Shown here one piece after another: positions 13,305-23,128 of a DNA stretch of 64,000 nt (its first letter is position 1; each line of letters starts with the position of its first letter). The translations under genes were made by a program, and so were the position numbers. This DNA comes from Magicicada septendecula (taxonomy: Eukaryota; Arthropoda; Insecta; Hemiptera; Cicadidae), in assembly GCA_034769895.1 (NCBI GenBank), contig JAWRYS010000712.1, positions 124,001-188,000 of the forward strand, given 5' to 3'. The notes beneath the pieces were generated by a model that was not told where the DNA came from, searched no databases, and saw only the letters and a program-made list of their open reading frames with translations.

Positions 13305-13381
13305 GTTAATTTTTCCGTGTCTACCGGGCTGATATAAAAATATAAAAAATATATTTATTTAATATTTTTTAAGCCACACTA

Positions 13382-13393
13382 GTTGGTGCGCCA
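13382..13393 (-). other. El2 primer-binding site
   Basis: The minus strand reads TGGCGCACCAAC directly after the 5' LTR end and three bases of spacer. El1 has TGGCGCACAAC in the same place (34468-34478). TGGCGC starts are typical for tRNA-Lys or tRNA-Ser primed elements, but the downstream bases do not let me choose. Confidence 0.7.
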
Positions 13394-14370
13394 ATATATA
13401 ACCTAAATGAATATCGGGGGTGTGTTTCGTGGTTAAATCTGCCACACGTTGGATGCGTCAATTTATAATAAAACAAAATTCGGGGTTTTATTATTTATTA
13501 TTATTGAGGTTTATTAAAATCAAATTTAAATTCCGTTCAAATTTCGTTTAACTTGAAATAAAATAAATGTGTGGTTATTTAAACTTATATTCGTGTTTAA
13601 AATATTAAAAGTCTCGTTAAAACAAGGTTCAATTATGTGTGAAATATTCTTTTGAGATAAATCAATGTTTGGAATAGTTGTTTCTAATCGAAGGTTACTA
13701 ATGTAGTAAAGTAATTTAAAATGAAACATTCAAAGTTACTCACAGTGTTTACAATGGTTTAATTATACTTGTTTAAAAAGAATTCCCTTATATTGAATAA
13801 ATAAAATAGTGAGGTTGATTATAATTAAATGCTAAATTAGCTTAAGTTGAAACGTAAAGTACAGCAGTTGGTTGCTTGATAATGGTTATCGTCTGGTTGA
13901 AACTGGCAGTGAAACTTCCTCTCCCGATTGCAGGTAGTCTGAGTGTGTCATGTCTCGTAATGTCTGGACAATATCATAAACAAAAATATACTTTTACGTA
14001 CCTGGTCGTGTTTACTAGAAGTTCACTAAACTGTCAACTCAGTTTACAAACACCAACTCACTTTGGTTGCAAGGTTAGATTACCTTGTTTATTAATTAGT
14101 GGGCGCCACACGGATTTATTCAGGGAAAATCCCGTGTAAAACCCACACATAAAATTACTGAATGATTAGAAAATTTAAAATAATTGAGTATCACCTTTTG
14201 GCAATGTTATTCCAAAATGTTAAACACAACAGAAGGTTGTTTACGTTTTTTTTTTTTTTTAAGAAAATATTTAATTATCCTATAGAAATAAATCAAATCA
14301 GGTGATGCTGTTAGTAATGGGTTTTATTTATACCCTCATAGAGAATTCAAAAACAAATATAAAGCAAACA

Positions 14371-14626
14371 TACAAAGTTGTACAATTAAAAGTCAGTTAT
14401 TCTATGCCTTATACGGCTTGCTCAGAACATGAATTACAAATCTGGCTAAGTCCAGATGTTATTTATTTTTAACATTAAAATTGTGAAAATCTCAGTAGTA
14501 CAAAGGTGTACAATTAAAAGTCAGTTATTATATGCCTTATACGGCTTGCTCAGAACATGAATTATAAATCTGGCTAAGTCCAGATGTTATTTACCTTTAA
14601 CATTAAAATTATGAAAATCTCAGTAG
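14371..14626 (-). repeat. Minisatellite in El2 5' LTR, two 128-bp units
   Basis: Units start at 14371 and 14499 and are homologous to the three units at 6983-7366 in the other LTR. Confidence 0.92.
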
Positions 14627-15129
14627 TGAATTCTTTGAGACACGAAGAAAAACAATTATGCCTACACAATATCCAATAATCTTTTTGATATAAAATTGAT
14701 CAACAAAGTTTTTAGGTTACTTTCGTAAAGTAAACAAAAAAATGATCTGTTGAAAGATCGCGCGTTTCATCAACGCTTGCTTTTTTAGTGACAATATTTA
14801 TCATGTGAGAACCCTTACAACTAACATATAGCTTAATTTATAATAACAAATTCGTATAATAAATAGAGACGTGGTGTAATCTTAAAATGTTTTCGTGTTT
14901 TGCGTCAGTACAGGCTAGTGTTGAAAAAAGTACAGGTTATGGCGCTCAGGTAAAAATTAGTAATGATTGCACTGTTACCTTCTGAGTTTTAATTATTTAA
15001 TTAAAACTTATTAATCACTTCAGTAATCGGATTATAATGATTACTGGGTTTCGGCACTAAACTCGCACAAGAACAGAATAATGCGATCCTCTTCTGATTA
15101 AAATGGATCGTGAATAATAACAATTAATT

Positions 15130-15155
15130 GAGTCTGTCCATATCAAAGACGGACA
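15130..15155 (+). repeat. Left terminal inverted repeat of the DNA transposon
   Basis: It starts GAGTCTGTCCATATCAAAGA and ends GGACA. The reverse complement of 18010-18035 is identical except at one base. Confidence 0.93.
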
Positions 15156-15493
15156 AATGATTTTTTTTTGAAATTGAGAAAATAGCTGTTTCTTATATTA
15201 TTTTTTACGGTGAATTGAATGGTGCCAACCATTTCACTCAAAATCGGACATAAATATGAATAAAATACGAGATAAATATCGTGTTTCAATCAAAAATTGG
15301 ACATGCTGCTCTCTTGTTTCAATCAAAAGCGGACATATGATTTTCAACCAATCAGATTCCTAGATTGTGTCATGTGACCTTCCAAAACTGTCATGGCTGC
15401 CTGTGGTTGTTAAGGGTTTGTTTTGTTGACAGTGTACAGTTTGAAGTGTGTTTTGATTAATTTTATTTGAAACATTTATTTCTTCAAGTGAAA

Positions 15494-17315
15494 ATGGATG
15501 TTTCAATAGAAGAAGTGTCGTCTGATAAAGCTCGGATCCGACAATCAAACCCAAAGAACTGGAAACGGACTCTTGAAAAAAAGAAACTTCATATCCTAGT
15601 TGCAACCACAGGTCACGATTTCAATGCATGCTCCTTAGTATGAAGGACATCAAAGATTTTAGCTCTTCTTTTTATTTAATTCCAGACAAAGGTAAGCAAG
15701 ATGCTTTCTTATTGAAGTTTTGTAGAGCCAAACCTCCAAAGAAGCAAAACCACGGCAGCCAGAAAGAACCTAAAAGCTTCACTTACGAATATACAATAGT
15801 AAATCAAGCAGGAAATCACATGCTAGTATGTAGAGACACTTTCCTTAAAGTTGTAAATATAACCAAGCATAGAATAATTGGTGTATTCACAAGATTCAAA
15901 AATGGTAATTCACAAGTTCCTGTCGAAACCAGGGGTGGAGATCACAAGCAGGTTCAGTATGGTGATCGACTTGAGGCTGTTACATTATTTATTAAAAGCG
16001 TAAATGGTTGTGAAAGCCATTATGGACGAGGTAAGAGTGAAAGGGTATATCTTTCATCTGATCTAACGATTGGAAAATTATTCAACATGTATAACAGCAA
16101 GCAAGAAAATGAAGGTCGAGGAGATTTGAAAGTAAAGAGATCATTCTTTTTTCGGATATTTAGCTCTAAATTCAACATAGGCTTTTCAGCACCAGCTGTG
16201 GATGAATGCAGCACCTGTCTACAGCTTGGCATTAAAATTGCATAAGCTATGAATAATGAAGAAAAGAAGAAAGTACTTAAAGCTGAAAAAAACCTCCATG
16301 TAAAGCAAGCAAACAGTTTTTTTGAACACTTGAGAAACAAAGAAAATGGCTGTTTTTTAATGTCATATGACTGTTAGAAGAATCTCGTCCTTCCCAAAGT
16401 AAGTGATCAACTAGCCTACTATTCAAGGCAACTTTATTGTTACAATCTGTCGTAACCAAAGGCATTTCAAAAGATTCTTTGATACCTAACAATGTTTCTG
16501 TGTATACGTGGACAGAAGATAAAGGGAAAAAGTCATCAAACGAAGTCGCGTCTGTTGTTTTTAATGAGATAAACTCTCTTGATCTCAATGGTTACAAAAA
16601 AATTCGTCTGGTTGCTGATGGCTGTCCAGGCCAAAATAAGAACATTAATGTTCTTACAATGTGTGGAAAGTGGCTTGCTAATAATGCACTACCTGCCATT
16701 ATGTATATCGAATTAGTTTTTCCCATTACAGGCCACTCTTTTTTACCAGCCGACCGTGTGTTTGGTTTAATTGAGAAACGTCTAAAGAATATGAAAACTA
16801 TTTTGCAACCTGCAGAGTACCAATCAGTGTTTGCAGAACATGGAACTGTGAAGGTAATTGGATGTGATTTGACACCTTACGATTGGAAACTGGCAGCTCA
16901 AAAAACTGTCAAATCAGCAGGGCAGTTACACTTTAAACTTTCAAAATGCCGGAAAATAAATATCCGCAAAATGAAGAAGGGTAATATTCTCTTTAGAGGT
17001 GAATACTCGTATAACCTGATAACTGGTAATGAAAAGTCAATTAACAGAAAGGGTGCATCTTTCAATCAGGTGCAACTAAGAGAAATTCCCATCGGAGTTC
17101 CTGTAAAGAAAGAGAAATTAAATTATATGAAAAAATTATTACAAATACATTTTGGTAATGATTGGAAAGACTTAGAATATTTACAATGGTACAAGGATGT
17201 TCTTGAAAAACAATATGTAGAAGAAGGTCATGAAGATAACTGTGAATGTGAATGTTGTGAAAACCCAGAGTTCAGTGACGAAGTTGAAATTTTAGCTGTG
17301 GAAATTAATGAATAA
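15494..17315 (+). pseudogene. Broken transposase-like gene (DUF7869-type)
   Basis: The reading starts MDVSIEEVSSDKARIRQSNP at 15494, whose frame closes near 15640. It continues in the -1 frame from 15628 to a stop at 16243-16245, through another in-frame TAG at 16375-16377, and after a further frame change near 16435 runs to 17315. Recognisable pieces, recalled from insect DUF7869 proteins, are NWKR near the start, YYSRQLYCYN after the TAG, DGCPGQNKN and ITGHSFLPADRVFGLIEK. The Asp of DGCPGQNK and the Asp/Glu of the last motif are good candidates for DDE-type catalytic residues (inference). A Cys-rich tail (CECECC) ends the protein. At least two frame changes and two nonsense codons make it inactive. 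Confidence 0.75.
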
Positions 17316-18009
17316 TGAACTGTTGAGCTATCACCTTAATGTTTTTCTTGTTGTTATTTTTCTTTTAATTTCTTATTTCAGTTTTAATCAGTTTTTGTAT
17401 TACTTTCCTATTTCCTATTACTTTCCTACTTTCCACTTTCCTATTTGGATGACAAAGTCTCAAAACATTTTTTTTTATATTTGAGTGAATTTGATAATTT
17501 TTCATAATTTAAATTTATTTTTTGTATTTGAGTGAACTTGATAACTTTTCTAAAGGACAATTAGAGCTGATCAGTATTAAAGACTTACTATTTTTATAGT
17601 GTATTACATTTTTTTTTAACTTGTTTACTATAAAATAAAGATTAAATTTTTGTTCTCATTATGAGTTTTTTTTAATTCTCCAAAAAAGTCCAGCTTACTG
17701 GACAATAGTCCAGTTAAGCTTATGTCCGATTTTGAAAGAAATGGTCTGAATGTTGTTGTTTCAAAATCGGACATACATCCTTAAGTTTCAATCAAATCCG
17801 GACAAACATAGAATTCCCAATCAAAACCGGACATATCATTTTTTGACAACAAATTTTAAACAGTTTGCTTTGAAAAGTAAAAGAAATAGATTATCAAAAC
17901 TGATTATGGACATTCAGATTAATTTTTGGGATCGTTTTTTTCTAAATTACTTAGAGGACACATGAGATACAAAAAAGTTCATCTACTGTAAAACTACATT
18001 AGAGGCAGA

Positions 18010-18035
18010 TGTCCATCTTTGATATGGACAGACTC
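18010..18035 (-). repeat. Right terminal inverted repeat of the DNA transposon
   Basis: It pairs with 15130-15155 and is followed by the second AATT copy. Confidence 0.93.
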
Positions 18036-19556
18036 AATTATTTTTCTGTTCGTTATTTCCCGCACTAAATTAAAATGATACTGCACTTAATCACTGTTGT
18101 TTGCTGTAGATTAACTTGAAGTAGTCGTTTCTTGGTGTTGCACTATTTGTTTCAATGTAATATGCAGATGACGCTAAGAGTTATTAAAAATGTAGAGATG
18201 GCGGGCACACGTCTGTACTACATGCTGGTCAGTAAGAGTCTGCCTCAAAATTCGCTGTTCCGTTCTTATATACCCCCTTCTTTGATCGGTCTTAGGTAAA
18301 AATGTTAATTACTAACTAATTTTCTGATTGGCTCTGGCAGGTGTGTCGGTATGACGTATCACTTTTTGGCAGTTGATAACGGCTTTTTCTAACCGTCAAA
18401 TGCAGAGGTGACAGCTCGCTGTCATTGTTGTTATTATTCATAAACAGTTTTCTGATGCACATTTTTAGAATGATGCTAACATCTCTCCCGCACTAATTAC
18501 AGTTGCAATTGGGTTGATATCATTATCAAATTAAAGATCGTTTTTTCTTCTTTAATTTGATATCACTCGATATCGAATTATTTTCACTTTGACCGACATT
18601 GTTATAAAACCAATGTTCGGGTACATCACTTTCACTGTCGTCTGCTTTTTCTGAGTCGCCGATTTTACACTTTTGGTTAATATTGTTTGTGTTCACATAT
18701 CATTTTATTATTCAAATGTTTATGTGGGAACACCATTAATTCTGTACTGACCTCTTTATTGAACATTTTGTGTACACCTAAACTCTACACATTGTAACGA
18801 ATGATCCTACTTACTACGACATTTCGTTTTATGCTAACTCGTTCTAATCTACTGTTTAACAATTAAAATTATGATTAAACCTATTGTTTTAATAATGTCT
18901 TTTGTTATGTCAGGGCATAACCATTGTTCGGTGTATTTTAATTTACACTTATGTTAATTCTTCAGTCAATTTACTGACTAATGTTTGGTCTGAGCGTTGT
19001 TAAGGCATATCGCCTATATTGGAATTTTGCCTTAATAACACTTATTGGTTCTCAATTCGGTAATTTTTGGAGGTCTCTTATTTGTATAAGATTCTCTCTT
19101 ATAAATAGTTCTCTTTTCTCACAAGTATATTTGATGCTGAAATACATCTTTGTTCTCACTATGTAGCCATTGTTAATTTTAGTTTTGGCATTCATAATTT
19201 ACTAGTCATTGTCAAATCTATTATCAGCAAAAGGCTAATTCTGCTTTCACAGTATTTAACTGCTTATTAATTCATTTTTTATTTACATATAACATTCGGT
19301 TTACATCAACTACTGACTGGATTGACAGCTGAATGTAAATTTACTCTGTCCATCAGTTCGTCTCAGTCTTAGTCTAGTTGTAGTGTCAAACAGCCCTTGG
19401 GTTACTGTTTCATGTGGTACTTCTGCTTCATTCTTCCTTCTTGGTTTCTCCTTTCTTGGTTATTTTTTACTATTATATTCCTATTTACATGGTTGTTATG
19501 TCCTTATAAAATCTGATAACATACACTTAGGTTAGGTAACATCTTGTGATGTTACA

Positions 19557-19563
19557 TATATAT
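19557..19563. repeat. AT tract between El2 and El3
   Basis: TATATAT separates the two LTRs and provides the left ATAT target duplication of El3 (19560-19563). Confidence 0.85.
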
Positions 19564-20735
19564 TGTAACGTGTCTAAATTTGGGTCATTTTATTTTTAAT
19601 TTTTATTTCAATTGTGCGAGAGTTTTATAAAAATATTGTGAAATTTTATTATGCGGCAACCGTTATTTCGATTACAATAGAACTAATGGTAAGCTGAGCA
19701 GTGTTGAGACAAAGGCGAGACGCAGTTACTGTATTGTGTAACTAGGCAAAGGAATTCGCATCTCCCCGAATTTCTAAGAACTCTGTATATGTGTGACCAC
19801 ACTCGCACTTAACGTCTCGAGGCGGGGCGCTGAAGGGACGCTGCGAAACTCTAAAGTCGATGCTAAAAAATGGCGCTGGAGCGGACAATTTGTGGGATGA
19901 ACAAGCCAAGTACAGGAAATGCCGTTAAACCCCGCCCACTGCTAGTGACGTCAGTATAGCAGATGCAAATATCGGCTACACATGTGGCGAATATAATGAC
20001 TATATTCCATGCATAGAGCTCATAAGTAACAGCAAATCAACATTATACGACGATGGAAATCTGTTGGCAGTGAATACGAAGTTCCGCCCGCTCAACCCAG
20101 CACATTGACCAGTCCTACTCTGTACGTGTCGGCCGGCACCAGAGCCAAGTATGCTCTAGTAAATTTCATCAGTTTCTTGATATAAAAGTGAAGTAATTTT
20201 TTTTTAAACAAGTGACAGTGATGGAGGAAGAGTTGCAGAACAGTTACATCCAAATTTGCTGAGACAGTTTTTATTTTTCCGGGACGTTTGCGACTTACCG
20301 CGGTGTGGCCACGAGGTCACTGAAGAACGCGTTGCCGGTGGGGACTTCATATCATGCATTAAATCGGGTAATGGGGTTTTAAAATAGAATGTGAGTAGTG
20401 AGTGAAAAGTAGGCTGGGCTACCTTGAGTGAGTAATTATTATTAGATATATATGTAAAAGTAATATGTAGGAAACAAAGTTGCATAACATCGAATGACAA
20501 CATGTAAATGTATTTGGTAAACAATAATTTCAATAGTTGATCATTAAACAAATTATTTCTCTTCCTAACGATGGGTAGCGTTAGTTATTTCGTTAACCCA
20601 TGAAACACATGTTTGTATCTAGCGTTCGCACGAAAGAATCCTGGCCCCAGAGAAACGAAACTTTCAAGGTAGGTGGAAGTTATTATATTAATTTATTTAT
20701 ATTTAATATATTTTTAAAAAGTAATTAACGTCTCA
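19564..20735 (+). repeat. El3 5' LTR (1172 bp)
   Basis: It runs from TGTAACGTGTCTAAATT to ACGTCTCA, with TG...CA ends, and matches 29855-31025 with few differences. A promoter-like segment lies inside (19930-20188). Confidence 0.95.
19930..20188 (+). promoter_or_regulatory. El3 LTR promoter: GC box, CRE and TATA box
   Basis: CCCCGCCC (GC-box type) near 19930 is followed by a perfect TGACGTCA (CRE/ATF site) at 19946-19953, and TATAAAAG lies at 20181-20188. The same sites occur in the 3' LTR (CRE 30236-30243, TATA 30472-30479). This would start transcription in the last 0.55 kb of the LTR. It is motif-based; no start site was measured. Confidence 0.5.
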
Positions 20736-20736
20736 A

Positions 20737-20754
20737 TGGCTTCCGATACAGGGA
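20737..20754 (+). other. El3 primer-binding site candidate
   Basis: TGGCTTCCGATACAGGGA begins one base after the LTR end. A TGG start is expected from the CCA of tRNA. The matching tRNA could not be identified by eye. It differs from the TGGCGC site of El1 and El2. Confidence 0.6.
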
Positions 20755-20924
20755 CAGTTTTTATTAATTAAAATATTAAAGACCGTACCTACAGAAAAGA
20801 TACAAACATGTTTTTGGGGTTAGCGGAATAAAACGAAAGTGCGTTATTAACGCAAAATTGGTTATGTAATACATTATATTGATTATATTATATTTATACA
20901 TAAGTATAGAGTATAAAATAAGAA

Positions 20925-22631
20925 ATGGCAGATAACAATGAAGTCAGTATATCTGACAGTCAGACCGAGAGTCAAGTAAATGCTGACTCCGGTATTCAAA
21001 CAGAATTAACGCCAATAAATGAGTATAATGTAGAAGTATCTGTTCTTAATACACCGGGAGCGATATCAACTCGTGTAACAAGTAAAGCAAAAGGGTTGTC
21101 ACTGGACGATCTATTTAATTTCATGAGAAACATGTCTAGTGATATTAACGATATTAACGTAAAATTTGACGTGCAGAATGACAAGTTTCATGCAATTGAC
21201 AAAAAATTTGAGAGCCGTTTTAACTCTAGTGACGAAAAATTCGATAAAATAGACCGTCGTTTTGACGTTCAGAATAGCAATTTTAATATAAAATTCGAAC
21301 AACAGAATTCTCAGTTGCAGCAGAGTATTAATGTACAATTTGATAATTTGAGTCGTGTACTAGATAGACATATTGATGAACGTTGTGAAAGTATGAAATC
21401 ACAATTGTCAGAGTCCATAAATGAGCAATTAGAGTGCCGTGTTTCTGATATAACCAATGATATAACTAATAAAGTAGAGAAACAGATCACTGAACAATAT
21501 AGAGTAATAAATACAATTGTTGAGAAACAAATCAGTGAATGCAACACCAATACTGAATGTAAGACTGGTTATGCTATGAGTCATATTGAAAATAATAATA
21601 GTAAAATAAGAGAAATAGAAAATAATTGTAAGATTGAATTTAAGACCATACACGATACAATAAGTGACCTTGAATCTGAGAGTAACCTTAAGTTAATGAA
21701 TGTTAAAAATGAATTGAGCATGGCCATCAGCCAACAAGTAAACACTGTTACCGAACGAGTAATTATGACTCGTGACGTAAGCAGTGAAGTTGAGTTAGAG
21801 ACATTTAGTTGTGACAACAAAAGAGTACATCCTATGCAGTTCATAAATAGAGTGAGAGAGTTCAATAAGTTTAGCACTAATAACTGGGAAGTTCAATTGT
21901 TAAAGATTTTAAAATGCTTCAAAGGTAGTTCGGAGATATGGGCCGAGGTACACAAAACGGAATGGGGATGTTTTGAAAGTTTTGAGTCCGCGTTTAGAAA
22001 TAAATATTGGTCTGAAGAAGACCAAGAAGTATTACGAAGCAGAATTATGGGAACCGGGAATTTTGGGGGGCCCAATAATAATATAACAGGGTATGTGATG
22101 AGAATATTTAATGAGGCGAAATACTTAGAACCGCCATTGCCATTTAGATCCTTCGTGAGGCATATAAGCAAGCATTTGCCAAGGGAAGTACAGATAACAC
22201 TTATGACACGGGAGGTAGCTAATATTAGCGAACTAGAAAATATTTTAGATGTGTTTCAGAATATCCGGGACCAAGAGTTGAGCCGTCGACAGAACCAGCA
22301 GAATGGAAATAATGGAGGTAATCAAGGACCGCCGAGGGGACCTACAAATGGACCGGCATATCCCAGACGAGAACAAAATAATCGAGGACCCATATGGACT
22401 TGTCCAGCGTGTTCACAGGAGAATTATGCTTCACAGAATTTTTGTTTTAGATGCAGGAGAGAGAGACCGGGGCAGAGACAGGGTCCACAACCCGCACAGA
22501 ACCAGCAGGCATACCAACGAAGGGGAGAGGGCCAGGGAGGAGCGCCGAGAGGCCACGCTCACGAACAGCGAGGAAACCAGCACGAACGGGGATATAACAC
22601 GGCAGTGGCGAGCACGTCTGCGGGAAACTAA
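20925..22631 (+). CDS. gag: El3 Gag with C-terminal RanBP2-type zinc finger (568 aa)
   Basis: The ATG at 20925 (AGAAATGG context) follows the leader. Residues about 60-285 are long helical repeats of the KFD...NDKF / FDVQN kind, consistent with a coiled coil. A capsid-like region starts near residue 300 (MQFINRVREF, LLKILKCFKG, WAEVH). The C-terminus is Gly/Asn/Arg/Pro-rich and contains W491-x-C493-x2-C496-x3-N500-x6-C507-x2-C510, an exact RanBP2/ZRANB zinc-finger pattern, in place of the CCHC knuckle normally found in nucleocapsid. RanBP2 fingers of this type bind single-stranded RNA in other proteins, so a role in genome RNA binding is likely (inference). The TAA stop overlaps a -1 slippery heptamer. 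Confidence 0.88.
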   Translation: MADNNEVSISDSQTESQVNADSGIQTELTPINEYNVEVSVLNTPGAISTRVTSKAKGLSLDDLFNFMRNMSSDINDINVKFDVQNDKFHAIDKKFESRFNSSDEKFDKIDRRFDVQNSNFNIKFEQQNSQLQQSINVQFDNLSRVLDRHIDERCESMKSQLSESINEQLECRVSDITNDITNKVEKQITEQYRVINTIVEKQISECNTNTECKTGYAMSHIENNNSKIREIENNCKIEFKTIHDTISDLESESNLKLMNVKNELSMAISQQVNTVTERVIMTRDVSSEVELETFSCDNKRVHPMQFINRVREFNKFSTNNWEVQLLKILKCFKGSSEIWAEVHKTEWGCFESFESAFRNKYWSEEDQEVLRSRIMGTGNFGGPNNNITGYVMRIFNEAKYLEPPLPFRSFVRHISKHLPREVQITLMTREVANISELENILDVFQNIRDQELSRRQNQQNGNNGGNQGPPRGPTNGPAYPRREQNNRGPIWTCPACSQENYASQNFCFRCRRERPGQRQGPQPAQNQQAYQRRGEGQGGAPRGHAHEQRGNQHERGYNTAVASTSAGN

Positions 22632-23128
22632 GAGGGACAATGGAACACCGGACCCGACCGTTGTCGCCGGAAAATTCTGGGGTCCAAATGGAGGATAGAT
22701 ACCGAAACAACGTTGTTATTACAGATTTGTCTGAGGAATTATTGGAGGAGGAAGACTTCGAAGCAGGGAGACGGGAGAATGGACTGACTGAGGTGAAAAT
22801 CAACATAGAAGGTAAGGAGATTAAAACTTTAATCGATACAGGTAGCGAAATCTCTGTTATTTCTGAACATGTACTAGATGAATTAAGAGAAATAAATAAA
22901 AATATTCCATCTTTGCCAGTAGCGGGGGTGACGATTGTAGGTATTACGGGAGTTAGAAGTAAAAGAGTCACGAAACAAGTACATTTAAACATGATAATTA
23001 ACGGGGTAGGGTACGATAATACGTTTCTGGTCGTACGGGGATTAAATCTTGAGGTTATACTGGGAAATGATTTTCTGATTAAACATAAGGCGGTGATTGA
23101 TTTTCACAAACGGGTTAGAATTAAATAG
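22598..23128 (+). CDS. pol: El3 Pol part 1: retropepsin-type aspartic protease
   Basis: The frame is open from 22598, 37 bases before the end of gag; the first ATG is at 22640. The active-site motif LIDTGSEISVIS is typical of retropepsins, and LEVILGNDFLIKHKAVID is the C-terminal flap-side motif (the usual ILG then D). Expression is expected by -1 frameshifting at 22622 rather than from the ATG. The frame changes at the end: the RT frame is +1 relative to this one, consistent with one extra base near 23103. Confidence 0.85.
   Translation, partial: HGSGEHVCGKLRGTMEHRTRPLSPENSGVQMEDRYRNNVVITDLSEELLEEEDFEAGRRENGLTEVKINIEGKEIKTLIDTGSEISVISEHVLDELREINKNIPSLPVAGVTIVGITGVRSKRVTKQVHLNMIINGVGYDNTFLVVRGLNLEVILGNDFLIKHKAVIDFHKRVRIK
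22622..22628 (+). promoter_or_regulatory. -1 ribosomal frameshift site G_GGA_AAC at the gag stop
   Basis: The heptamer is in the X_XXY_YYZ register of the gag frame and is followed immediately by the gag TAA (22629-22631). The protease frame is exactly -1 and open from 22598, so slippage here would fuse Gag to the protease frame. Confidence 0.75.

Larger units (their letters stand above)
15130..18035 (+). mobile_element. DNA transposon with 26-bp TIRs and DUF7869-like transposase remnant
   Basis: The uninterrupted site is visible in the other LTR (around 7861-7876), so both ends are exact. The terminal inverted repeats are 15130-15155 and 18010-18035, starting GAGTCTGTCC and ending GGACA, with one mismatch. 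The flanking 4-bp duplication is AATT. Several subterminal copies of TTTCAATCAAAA.(C/T)GGACA lie inside both ends. The interior carries one broken transposase gene on the plus strand. A 4-bp duplication and a start with GAG would fit the Sola superfamily, but I cannot confirm that assignment. Confidence 0.88.
6009..19556 (-). mobile_element. El2: complete long-LTR gag-only retrotransposon, minus strand
   Basis: Two direct copies of a 3.3-3.4-kb sequence (6009-9376 and 13397-19556, the latter split by a DNA transposon) flank a 4.0-kb interior. On the minus strand the order is 5' LTR, a TGGCGC primer-binding site, two overlapping charged ORFs (13304 to 11419), about 2 kb of noncoding DNA with the conserved block, a purine tract and the 3' LTR. 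No protease, RT or integrase motif is present, so the element must depend on enzymes made elsewhere. The LTRs begin TGTAACATCAC. A 5-bp TATAT duplication is compatible with both flanks, but the AT tract makes its length ambiguous. Confidence 0.85.
13397..19556 (-). repeat. El2 5' LTR, interrupted by a DNA transposon
   Basis: The sequence matches 6009-9376 on both sides of the insertion at 15130-18035. Without the insertion and its AATT duplication it is about 3.25 kb; the shortfall equals the missing 128-bp unit. The minus-strand start is TGTAACATC at 19556. Confidence 0.88.

Noticed and set aside
11210-13309. Several plus-strand ORFs over the El2 gag-like genes
   Set aside because: They are shadows of Lys/Glu/Arg-rich coding sequence on the minus strand, giving Ser/Phe/Leu-rich translations.
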